Below, one piece after another: positions 28,204-37,493 of a DNA stretch of 64,000 bases. Within the stretch, counting starts at the first letter, position 1; each line of letters starts with the position of its first letter. The position numbers and the translations under genes are program-made. The notes under the pieces are model-generated. The model was not told where the DNA came from and did no database searches. It saw only the letters and a list, made by a program, of their open reading frames with translations. The stretch lies in assembly GCA_023205875.1 (NCBI GenBank), contig CP060767.1, positions 372,001 to 436,000 on the forward strand, in the 5' to 3' direction. This stretch comes from Chloropicon primus. Its lineage: Eukaryota; Chlorophyta; Chloropicophyceae; Chloropicales; Chloropicaceae.

Positions 28204-28674
28204 CAGGTCAGAGTCGTACAAGTGACCGCTGTACTCTGCACTTCTCCAGTACTCAGATCCTCACCACAGCGCCGTTCCTTTCGAGCGACGGCTCTTTCGA
28301 AAGAGCAAGAGAACACCCTTCCGCTTGTTCTGTCCACTCTCTCTCCCTTTCCTCTCCTCGCGCGCTCCCCTCCTCGTTGTTCACCTTCACCTTCGTTCCC
28401 CTCCTCGTGTGCCTAATCATGAATGTAACGCCTCTTTGGGGTTGGGGTTTCAGTTTCATGAGACTGAGACGAGGAAGAAGGAGAAGGAGAAGGAGGTCGA
28501 CGCCGGAGTGTTCCTACACCGCGATGGTTTTCGCTTGACGCTACGCTTGAGGGGCTTGACGCTACGCTTGAGGGGCTTGACGTTTCGTGGCCGCTGCATA
28601 TTCACTGCTCGACTGACGACGACGACGTAACGGAAAAGCAGAAAACGAACGGAGAGAGAGAGACAGAGAGAGAG
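28204..28674. promoter_or_regulatory. Divergent upstream region with short repeats
   Basis: Upstream of both the ankyrin-type gene and the coiled-coil gene. Contains a dispersed GGCTCTTTCGAAAGAGCAAG motif (28290-28312), a GTAACGCC element near 28425, two tandem copies of GACGCTACGCTTGAGGGGCTT (about 28537-28578) with a third partial copy, GTAACGG near 28627, and a GA-rich tract up to the ATG at 28675. Confidence 0.5.
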
Positions 28675-29459
28675 ATGAGAGACATCGACGCGTTGACGGT
28701 GGCGGCCGCGAAGGCACTGAATGAGCAACAGCAGGTAAGGGTTCTCGTCTTTCGTTTTCTCCTTTCTTTTCTAACGGCATGACCTCTCTCTCTTCTCTCC
28801 CTCTCTCTCTTGTGCGTGCCATTCAGGCCGCGGCAGCGCAGGGCACGACGGGAAGCTCTCCGCCGACAGTGGCGAGGGCGAGACCGGCGCACGTGGCACC
28901 CGCCAAGCCAGCCGCCGACGTCCAGATGCCAGTGCGGCACAGCTGGGAGCTGGACTGGCTGAGCACGGAGCTCGTCAAGGCGAGGCAAGAAGTACGCAGG
29001 CTCAAGGTGGAGAACGAGCAGCTGAAGGCGAGCCTCGGCCAGTCCTCTCACCACTTTTCCCCCGTGACTCAGCCCCTGAACCCAGCGCATCAAGCCCTGG
29101 AGACCATCCTCAAGTCGCAGGCGCAGCACACGACTCTTCTGCAACTGCTGCAGCTCCAGCAGGCGCTCGGGAACCCGGGCATGCAGCAGGCGCAAACCTT
29201 TCCCCAACCCCAGGCCATTGCCAGCCTGATTCCAACGAGCATCGCTGAGCTCGGCATTCTTCAGCAAGGGAAGAAGGCTGCGTCAGACAACCTGCCGACC
29301 TTTTCCGCGCCCCCGCAGGTTCCGGACGCCAACCCAAACTTGGAGGCGTTGAAGAAATTCTGCGACCAAGCGTCGGCGAGTCCCGGCAGGATGGATAAGT
29401 CACAGGTGGACAGCCTGCTTCAGATGGCTTTGAATCAGGCGGGGAAGAAGAGCCCGTGA
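28675..29459 (+). CDS. Gln-rich coiled-coil protein, unknown function, 2 exons
   Basis: Exons 28675-28734 and 28827-29459, phase 0, 230 aa. The start MRDIDALTVAAAKALNEQQQ ends at a GTAAGG donor; the second exon continues AAAAQG. A short coiled coil (LDWLSTELVKARQEVRRLKV) is followed by a Gln-rich and Pro-rich region (LLQLLQLQQALGNPGMQQ) and a helical C-terminus (QVDSLLQMALNQAGKK). No known domain is recognised. It could be a transcription or RNA-associated adaptor, but that is only suggested by composition. Confidence 0.7.
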
Positions 29460-29651
29460 TGAGCGCGCACGGACTGCTGCCCACGAGAGGAAGAAAAAAT
29501 ATCGGGTTTCAACAGGGTCACATTATATCATCTCCCCACCAAGTTCGTTGCTTCATACTTTGTAATCTAGAAAGTCAAGAAAGCGTGTGGAGCCAGCTTT
29601 TGCCTGCGTTGAGCGAGTTTCCTGCTCCCCTCTCCTCTTTCTGCCTCCTGC
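29460..29651. other. Convergent spacer
   Basis: Between the coiled-coil gene and the YjbQ gene stop at 29652. A TGTAA element lies at 29561, a possible poly(A) signal. Confidence 0.4.
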
Positions 29652-30362
29652 CTACGAGCCCATCACGGTGACCACCACGCTCCTCGACGAGGCGTGGTCC
29701 CTGTGCTCGCAGAGCCATATCCCTTGCCAAGTCCCGAGGTTCAGCTTGCCATTGGTCACGGGCACGTTGAGGGACACGCCGAACATCGAGGACTTGACGT
29801 GTCCCTATTCAGGCGAGCCCGGTGTCCAACAACGCCACGCAACGACCGACGGCGAAGGCGAAGGCAAAGGCGAGCAAGCGACGGTTTGACAGAGAGAGAG
29901 AGAGAGAGTCTTGCTGATCAGTAATGAAAAATCCAAGAGATCCATGGACAGAAGGGGACGACGATGATTGGTGCTCCCTCCTTTGGAAACGAACGTACCG
30001 GCATGTCGTCAGGACCTTCGTCTGTGTGTGTCCACGGCACGTTCGTACGCCCTTCAGGCACAGTCCTGTTCAGAAAAGTCTCCATGTCCACCCTCACGTC
30101 TGAGAGAAGCAGAGAGATGAAGAGCACGGAAAGTCAGGAAGACTTGCTTGGGTGGGGATTGCGATGGAGACCACCAAGACGTACCTGGGCAGCAATTCTC
30201 GTTTATGGTCAATGAGGCAGAGGTGTGCTGCAAGAAGATGTTGCACATGCCAACCTGGACGCCATTCAAGAGCGACCCTGCTCCTTCCATGATCTCCGAT
30301 GAGACCAAGTGGCATCCACGACGCTTGGCACTCAACCTAATGCTCTTCTGCCCGCACTTCAT
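29652..30362 (-). CDS. YjbQ/UPF0047 family protein, 3 exons
   Basis: In sense order exons are 30362-30185, 30099-29999 and 29804-29652, giving 143 aa, the usual family length. Exon 1 reads [12 protein letters not shown] and [16 protein letters not shown]; exon 2 [17 protein letters not shown], then [12 protein letters not shown]; exon 3 [28 protein letters not shown] and [11 protein letters not shown]. These follow the UPF0047 alignment from end to end across both splice junctions. Both donors are GTACGT. The family forms trimers with a conserved His/Asp/Glu pocket; bacterial YjbQ has secondary thiamine-phosphate synthase activity, but the physiological role is uncertain. No targeting signal is obvious. 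It diverges from the EDR2-like gene with a 312-bp upstream region. Confidence 0.9.
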
Positions 30363-30450
30363 CACGAAACTCTCGCTCCTCTGATGATGAAGATGATGAA
30401 GTTGATTGAAGTTGATTGAAGTTGTTGATGACGGCGGTGAGAGAAAGAAG

Positions 30451-30481
<31 letters not shown>

Positions 30482-30674
30482 GTTTGTTTTCAGTGGATGC
30501 CCAAGTCCTCCAAAAGCATCTTGCCTCGAGGAGAGCCAAGGTTGGCTTTGGCAACCACAACTCCGTCCGCTCACCTCACCCTCTGAGTGTAACTTTTGGT
30601 ACACCTGTTTTGGGGGGGGGGAAAAGAAGCCCAGCCGTTACCTTGAGTGTAACGGCTTTCTGTTGGCCTCTGCC
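30363..30674. promoter_or_regulatory. Divergent upstream region of YjbQ and EDR2-like genes
   Basis: Contains an AAG microsatellite (about 30445-30480), a G9 run near 30612 and two AGTGTAAC elements (about 30596 and 30646). Confidence 0.45.
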
Positions 30675-32833
30675 ATGGCGACGACGATGGAGTCCGTGGT
30701 GTACAGGTGGCCCCCGTCGACGGCGAGGAGCGTGCTTTCGACGGTGGGCCTTGCAAGGAAGATCTCCAGTGTTCCCGTGGAGAGGTTTGCGGTGTTGCGT
30801 GGGTCTGTTTTGGCGTACTATCATCACGAAGAGTCTTACAGAGAGGAGAAGCCACCGGCGAGAGTAAGTGTTCCATGCATGGTCATATGTCTCATGAGGA
30901 CGCCCCCGTCCCCCCCCCCCGTGTGTCGCTTCCTCCGCTTGCTGACTCTCCTCCTCCTCCTCGTCTGTCTGTCTGTTTGACTTGTTAGACTTGGGAGCTC
31001 GTGCCGCACACGAAAGTCAGCGAGGTGTTCCCTTACAATTATGGGAAGGGCGGGTGGAACCCACTGGGGGAGCGGACGCACAGCATGTGCTGGTGCTTCA
31101 CCTTGTCGTGGCCGAAAAAGCAGTCGGACAACCACCACTCCCTGCAGATTGGGTTCGACTCCGAGGAGGATGCGGAGAGGTGGCACGACAAGATCGAGAG
31201 CGTCGTGTCCCGCCTGATCGATGAGGCTGGCCTGAACACCTCGATGCTCAAGAAGGTGAACCGGGAGTACACTCCGCAAGGGACGCCGACGCGGGAGAGT
31301 GCCGCGGAGGAGGACGGCGACGAGGAGGTCGGGACATGGTACGCCGTGAAGCACATTAACGGCGTGCGCGTGTTCATGGAAAGCGAGGAGGACGCGCTGA
31401 GGGCCAAGGAGGAGAGCGCGAGGATGATCTCTTGCGTAATGCGGGGGGATCCCCAGACCGTGTTCGAGAGCGTCTGGAATTTCGAGAGCTACTCCCACAT
31501 GAAATCCAACGCTTCCTTTCTCAAGGTCGTGAAGCAGGTCGATGAGCACAGGCGCGTCATCCACGTCCAGTTCCCTTACAGGGGGTCCGGTCTCTTGAGG
31601 CGCATGATGCCAACGCGTGTCGTGCTTGTGGAGGCGACCTGGAGGCAGGACTGCGATGGCACGTTCGTCATCCTCTTTTCGAACCACCACCAAGTCAACC
31701 AGTATGCCAAGACCACGGGCGGCCTCGTCCCCGCGAGGATGAACGCGGCCGTTACCATCGCGCCCCTCAAACCCAATTTCAGGCTGAAGAACAACTACTC
31801 CCACGAGTGTCTGATGACGGTGGTGATGAGGTTCGAGCCCGGCGGCTGGTTCGAGACGGGAAGCATCCCAAGAATCATCATCAACGCCGACTCGTTCTTC
31901 TTGCAGAGCATGGTGGATTGGTTCATCTCCATCAGGGAGAGGACGGAGCAGGAGAGGTTCGTGTCCAAGCCCCTCAACATAGCGGTCACCTCTGTCGCCG
32001 CCGACAGCGCTGGTTACAAGGTCGAGCAGATCGTGAAGAGGGTGACGAGCACCGCGATCAACACTCTGCTCACCAGCCAGAGGCAGAAGAAGGAGGAGCC
32101 GAGCAAGGTCACGTACGAGCCGAGCGCCTCGGGGGGCCTCAACAGCCGCCTCGATCACAAGTTCTGGTCCTCCGCCGGGGCTGATGGCCTCAAGGTCAGG
32201 GGAAAGAACTACCTCCAGGACAGGGTGAAGATCCCTGCCGCAGATCCTCTGTTTGACCTTCACAGGGTCGACCTCTTTGAGTTTCCATCGCCGACAGAGC
32301 ACGTCGCGCCTTGCATGGATTACATCAAGGACAATCCAGACCAGTTCTTTTACGTCGTGCAGCTGATGGTGCCCGGTCCCCCGCACTACTCGGTCGTCGC
32401 TGCATTCACGCCCAAGGACAAGCAAGAGTGCTTGCATTCAGATACTCCCTTCAGCAGACTTTTTCGCAAGTTCATCGACGGCACGGATGAGGACAGGAAC
32501 GACGTTTACAAACTGATTCCTCACATCGTGGAGGGTTCTTGGATCGTCCAGAAGGCCGTCGGAAACACACCAGCCATTCTCGGAAAGAAAATCCGGATCG
32601 CTTACCACAGAGGCGAGAATTACGTAGAGCTCGATCACGACATCGCTTCCTCGGCCATGGCCGCGAACATCGTCAGGCTCGTGGCCGGCGCAACAAAAAC
32701 AGTTTGCGTCGACATGTGCTTCCTCAACGAGGGGCACTCCGAGGAGGAGCTTCCAGAGCAATTGATTGGCATCCTCAGGCTGAACAGGCTCAACCTTGCC
32801 GCCGCCCAGCGCGTTCACATGAAGTTGGAGTAG
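30675..32833 (+). CDS. EDR2-like PH-START-DUF1336 lipid-binding protein, 2 exons
   Basis: Exons 30675-30863 and 30989-32833, 677 aa. The N-terminal about 110 residues are a PH domain split by the intron (VERFAVLRGSVLAYYH, then CFTLSWPKKQSDNHHSLQI and EEDAERWHDKI). Residues about 150-400 form a START domain (MISCVMRGDPQTVFESVWNF, VIHVQFPYRGSGLLRRMMP). The C-terminal 230 residues are DUF1336/EDR2_C (FFYVVQLMVPGPPHYSVVA, FIDGTDEDRNDVYKLIPHI, YVELDHDIASSAMAANIVRL). This three-domain order is that of plant ENHANCED DISEASE RESISTANCE 2, a membrane-associated phosphoinositide/lipid-binding protein of the secretory and endosomal system. No TM is present. The exact lipid and role in an alga are unknown. 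Confidence 0.9.
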
Positions 32834-33423
32834 CAGCCCTTATGATAAAAAAAAAACTTTTATAAATTTTCTTTTTTTCCTTTTTCTCATCATCGCCACG
32901 ATCACCGTTCTTTTCAGCCGAGGGGTCCTTTCGGAAGAGGAAAAAGAGGGCACGATGCAGGAAGAAGCCATCCTACCCCTCTGCCGCTGCCATCACCCAC
33001 CACCACCTTTCCTCCTCCCTCAATCTCATCAAGTGAGTTCTCTTTGGAAAGAGAGCAAGAGAGCACGAAAGTAGAAAGGAAAAGGAAGACGCCACGGATG
33101 CGATGCAACCAACCTCTCCTCCCTCCTCCCTCCTCCCACCATCACCATCACTGTGGCATCACACCATCATCATTCCACTTCATCCCCAATCTCTTCCTCT
33201 CTCTCTAGGGAGCAAGACTGAGCAAGTGAGGGCTTTTTGGAAAGATCAAGAGACAATGCACCCACTCATACAATCCCCCTCCTGCTCTGCCTCCCCTCCA
33301 TCACCACCCACCATCACCCATCACCGCCCACCATCACCATCACCATCATCATCTCTCAGGTTGATTTGTGAGGCCATAAAAGGTTTTCGGCTCCGGCGCT
33401 CGAGAGAGAGAGAGAGAGGAGTG
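32834..33423. other. Intergenic with dispersed-motif copies
   Basis: Holds two related copies of an AAGTGAG...TTTGGAAAGAG.CAAGAGA motif (33029-33066 and 33222-33253) and a third, weaker one near 32930, in CCT/CAT-rich low-complexity DNA. A GA run precedes the ATG at 33424. No gene seen. Confidence 0.5.
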
Positions 33424-33705
33424 ATGGCATGGCGAGGGCTCGGCGTACGAGCGAATGCTCTCGATGCTACGAAAGTGTCGAAGAGCGAGAGAGGCGTTCT
33501 CAAGGAGCGAAGGATGGAAGAAGTCATGCGCTCTGTTCCAGACTTCAACACTTTCATCGACAGGAAGACGTTCACGAGGAAGTTGCCGGAGATCATGCAG
33601 CTCAACATTGGCCTCTACTGCAACCAGGTGAGTGCCCGCTTCACCGAAACGAAACGGCCGACCGAATGTAACGCACGGACCAAAAGAAAGACACACGCAC
33701 GCACG

Positions 33706-33749
<44 letters not shown>

Positions 33750-33790
33750 GAGGGAGGGAGGGAGGGATGAAGGGATAGAAGGACAACGGT

Positions 33791-33827
<37 letters not shown>

Positions 33828-35018
33828 TTAGTTTCGGACTCGTTGCCCAGAGACCAAGAAGTTTCTTGCGGTCACAACTCGACGGAGATCCGAGGCTTCG
33901 TCGTCGTGGCACCTTGCCTTGATGTCCCTCCTCTTGCTGCTGGCGACATCCTTTCGGGGCGACGAGAGTTTGTTTGTTGTGGAGATTTTCTGACCTCCTT
34001 TTCCTTCTTCCTTCTTCCTTCTTGCTTTTGGTGCTTTGGTGCTCTGTGTCTTCTATCGGTTACCCATCGTATAGGCGTGCACTCATTGGTGAGTTGGCTT
34101 CCTTGACCTCTTTCTCTTGGTTTTCCTGTGCATGCATTGACACAGCCTTTGCTTTTGTGGTCCAGTCACGTGAACAGTTCGCCGGCGAGGACGGAGATGA
34201 TGGATAGGGAGACTGCGGAGAGGGTTCTGGCTCTCATTCCTTCTTCTCCATCCATCAAGACGCTGGACCTCACTGGCGGTGCACCTGAGCTCTGCGATTC
34301 GTTTCGGTTCCTCGTTGAAGGTGCCTCTGCTATGGGCTTGACGATACTGGATCGATGCAACTTGACTGTTCTGTCCGAGCCGGGGCAGGAGGACCTCGCA
34401 GACTTTCTCGCCGAACACAAAGTCCAGATCGTCGCTTCTCTGCCCTGCTACTCGGCGGACAATGTTGACGTAGTCCGAGGCAAAGGCGTGTTCGAAAGGA
34501 GCATTGATGGCTTGAAGAAGCTGAATAGCCTCGGTTACGGAGTGGAGGGAACTGGGCTGGAGCTCCACCTCGTGTACAACCCAAATGGCGCCTTCCTCGC
34601 GCCAGAGCAGGGCAAGCTTGAAGTTGCCTACAAAAGCGAGCTCAGCCAATGTTATGGGATCACGTTCAACAGTCTCCTCGCCTTGAACAACATGCCCGTG
34701 AACCGGTACTCGGAGTACCTGAATCGCACGAATGAGCTGGAGAAATACATGAACCTTTTGGTGGACAACTTCAACGAGCAGGCCGTGGACGGTCTGATGT
34801 GTCGGAACCTCTTCAGCGTCGGCTGGGACGGAAGGATATTCGATTGCGACTTTAACCAGCAGCTTGACATGCCGATCAAGGGACAGAAGAAGAGTCAGCT
34901 GACGGTCTTTGATATTGACAGCCTCGAGTCGCTTGCGAAGACGCCGATCAGCGTCGGGCAGCACTGTTTCGGCTGCACTGCTGGCTGCGGCTCGAGCTGT
35001 TCAGGCTCGACGAGCTGA
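33424..35018 (+). CDS. arsS: ArsS-family radical SAM protein, 3 exons including a 14-nt micro-exon
   Basis: Exons 33424-33627, 34075-34088 and 34166-35018, 356 aa. Exon 1 ends ...MQLNIGLYCNQ; the micro-exon encodes ACTH plus two bases of Cys; exon 3 restores Cys and continues HVNSSPARTEMM. Joined, this gives Cys66-x3-Cys70-x2-Cys73, the radical SAM [4Fe-4S] motif in the typical ArsS context. Without the micro-exon two cluster cysteines are missing. Further support: DLTGGAPEL (the GGE-like SAM-binding strand), and the C-terminal DUF3641 region with FSVGWDGRIFDCDFN and a Cys-rich end (CFGCTAGCGSSC). Bacterial ArsS acts in arsenosugar biosynthesis, transferring the deoxyadenosyl moiety of SAM to methylated arsenic. 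The basic N-terminus may target an organelle. Flanking introns are 447 and 77 nt with GTGAGT donors. Confidence 0.92.
33700..33830. repeat. Microsatellites in radical SAM intron 1
   Basis: (CA)n at about 33710-33748, GGGA repeats just after, and (CTG)n at about 33794-33826, all inside the 447-nt intron, the longest in the window. Confidence 0.8.
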
Positions 35019-35121
35019 TTTTTTTGGGGGGGGAGGGGGGGAGACGAGACCAACCGGGGGTTACGCGGGAATAACAGGTAGCGGATAAACACGTAAATTA
35101 ACAAAAACGAAAAAGAGTTCA

Positions 35122-36927
35122 CTACTGCTCAAAAATCGGGGAAGGCAGGGGGCTGGATCCGCCATCCACGCTCCTGGACTGACTCCTCTTGAACCTCTTT
35201 TGATTCTCAAAGTACATGTTCCACTTGGTGATGAACTCGTCCACAATTTCCGGCAGAACCTTCACTGCCTCGCTCGCTTCGGAAGAGTAAGAGATGCTTT
35301 CCAAGGACTCCGCGAGGGTTCTCACGATCTCAGAGTTTGTCTCGATCGACAAGGCCGTCAATGACTTGGTCTCCGAGATCTCGTTCACTACCTGGCCCGG
35401 GTGCAATTTCGCGGTCTGCTGCCTCTGACTTTGGACGGAGTGCCCCGCGCTGATCGAGCGGGCCAATCCCTCGAGCTCTTCCCCCCTCACCTCCTCGCCG
35501 ACGCTCCTCTCGTCCTTGGCCCAGTTCAAAAGGATCTTCGTTGACTTGGGCTTGATCTTGTTCGCGCACGAGTACAAGGACCTCGAAAGCTCGATGTTCT
35601 GGTCCTCCACAGCTTCCATGTGGGCCCACGAAGAGAACAGCTTCGCGGCTTGAGAAGTGGTCGGGCCCGACCAAATGCCCTCCTGAAAGAGCTCCCTCGC
35701 CCTGTCCACATCCTTGTCGAGCAGCCACTCCCCCATGGCCCACCCGTAGTAAGCGTACTGGTTCTTGTCGTCGATGTCGACCGCCTTCTCGAAGAGGTCC
35801 CTCGCCATCTCCATGTCCGCCTCGCACTTCTCCGACGACTTTGTGAACGAGTTGGCGTACCCCTGAGCGATCGCGGCGTCCGAAGGGAACAAGTCGCAGG
35901 CTTCCCTCAAAACCTCTCTCGCTTCCTCGATGTTCCCCCACCTCAGCTCCCACGTGCCGAGGCTCAACCAAGCGAACCTGGATTTCGCCCCTTTGAGGGA
36001 TTTTTGGAAGAGCTCCCTGCTCACCTTCTCGTTGCCCTGCTTCGCCTCCATGATTGCCCAAGCCGTGAGCGCCGGGCCGCAGTCCCTGAAGTTCCCGCTC
36101 GCCACCCCAAGCTTGTACCACTGCCTGGCGGCCTCGACGTCACTCTCGGACTCGGCCAGCCTCGCAAGGGCAACGTAGACGTGGGAGGCGGGCCGCTTGC
36201 CGTGGTCCGCTGCCGCGAGTCCCTTCACCAGCAGCTGCCTCGCCTTGGCCTTGTTCCCCTCCCTCTTCTCCAACATTGCCCAAGAGTGGTACGCCGATAT
36301 CAACGTCTTGTCAGCAGCTATCGCTGCATCAAAGAGCTGCCTCGCTCTCTGCACCCCCTTCCCCCCTCCGCTTCCTCCGTGCTTCCACTCCAGACTCCCC
36401 CAGACCTGCCACACGTGTGCGTTCTCCCCTTTGGTCGCCGCGCACCCGTCCTCGCAGACCTTCTTCGCCATGACAATCTTGTTTTGCCTTTCCAGTACTT
36501 TGGCTAATCCAACATAAGCTTTCCCATTCCTAGGTGACTTGGCAATCACTTGACGGAACAACTCCTCACTCTGCTTGTACAACACCTCCTTCCTGTCCTT
36601 CCTCCTCTCTCTGTCTCCATCTCTCGACTTCTTCCTCGCTCGATACAAACGAAGATCCGTGTCCACCTCAAGCGATGCCGAGGAGGACGAAGCTGATGGC
36701 GAAGAGGATGGCGAAGAGGATGGCGAAGACGAGGACAAGGCCTGCACCACGTACGTGAGGTGTTCGTGTTGTTGTGTCCTCTGTCCTCCTCTATTCCTCG
36801 TCGTCGTCCTCGTCCTCGTCATTGTCGTGAATGAAGGATGAAGGAATGGAGTGGAGATGTTTCGGCTTCTCCTCCACATCCTTCCTCCTCCCTTCACGAA
36901 GACTCTCCTCGCCATGCCGACCGTCAT
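35122..36927 (-). CDS. HAT/TPR-repeat RNA-binding protein, HCF107/Mbb1-like, plastid-targeted
   Basis: Single exon, 601 aa from ATG 36925-36927 (MTVGMARRVF); an in-frame ATG at 37095 would add translated GT- and TTTTCG-repeat UTR and is unlikely. The N-terminal about 90 residues are basic with many Thr, Ser and Arg, like a transit peptide. From about residue 130 a chain of 34-residue half-a-TPR units follows, with W, A and E at fixed places: VWQVWGSLEWKHG, AYHSWAMLEKREGN, ALTAWAIMEAKQGN, AWLSLGTWELRWGN, AYYGWAMGEWLLDK and LFSSWAHMEA. This matches HCF107 of plants and Mbb1 of Chlamydomonas, which stabilise psbB/psbH transcripts in the chloroplast. The RNA target here is inference. It ends in a Ser/Pro-rich tail. 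Confidence 0.75.
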   Translation of the reverse strand: MTVGMARRVFVKGGGRMWRRSRNISTPFLHPSFTTMTRTRTTTRNRGGQRTQQHEHLTYVVQALSSSSPSSSPSSSPSASSSSASLEVDTDLRLYRARKKSRDGDRERRKDRKEVLYKQSEELFRQVIAKSPRNGKAYVGLAKVLERQNKIVMAKKVCEDGCAATKGENAHVWQVWGSLEWKHGGSGGGKGVQRARQLFDAAIAADKTLISAYHSWAMLEKREGNKAKARQLLVKGLAAADHGKRPASHVYVALARLAESESDVEAARQWYKLGVASGNFRDCGPALTAWAIMEAKQGNEKVSRELFQKSLKGAKSRFAWLSLGTWELRWGNIEEAREVLREACDLFPSDAAIAQGYANSFTKSSEKCEADMEMARDLFEKAVDIDDKNQYAYYGWAMGEWLLDKDVDRARELFQEGIWSGPTTSQAAKLFSSWAHMEAVEDQNIELSRSLYSCANKIKPKSTKILLNWAKDERSVGEEVRGEELEGLARSISAGHSVQSQRQQTAKLHPGQVVNEISETKSLTALSIETNSEIVRTLAESLESISYSSEASEAVKVLPEIVDEFITKWNMYFENQKRFKRSQSRSVDGGSSPLPSPIFEQ

Positions 36928-36956
36928 GGTTTCGTGAACAGAACTCGAACAAGGAG

Positions 36957-36992
<36 letters not shown>

Positions 36993-37493
36993 TTTTTTCT
37001 CGGCAACGGAGGAGGAGAAAAAGATTCTCTCTGCGTGTGTGTGTGTGTGTGTGTGTGTGTTCTCTCTTGGGGGTCCTCGCTGGCGCTCTTGCCACAAGAG
37101 GCGCCTCGCCTCGTCGTCGCTCTCTGCTCTCGCTCTCTCCTGGCCCTGAGATTGGCTTCTGATTGGAGATCTCAACATTTCCATTCTACTTCAAATATGA
37201 AATTCGTGTGAAACGAGTTTTATACTATCACTAATTATTATCTAAGTTTGGAAAAGTTCATGGAAAGAGGATGAAGAGCTTTTTCCCCTCGTCCAGCCTC
37301 GAGTTAGGGGTGAGGTCAATGTCAATGCACTGGAGTCCGTGCAACTTCGTCCTGCATCCCCTTTCCATCTTGAGCCTCCCCCTCTCCTCGCCATCACGCT
37401 CTCTCTCTCTCTCTCTCTCACTCTGCAAAAATTCTGTGTGTGTTGTGCAGCATCCGAACAACAAAGGTCAAGCTCTGCCAATCGCATCATCCA
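36928..37493. other. Intergenic with simple repeats
   Basis: Upstream of the HAT-repeat gene. Contains (TTTTCG)n at about 36957-36990, (GT)n at about 37034-37059 and (CT)n near 37400. No gene is seen. Confidence 0.6.

Noticed and set aside
30836-32437. 533-codon minus-strand frame over the EDR2-like gene
   Set aside because: His/Arg/Leu-rich translation without domain; the sense strand encodes PH-START-DUF1336.
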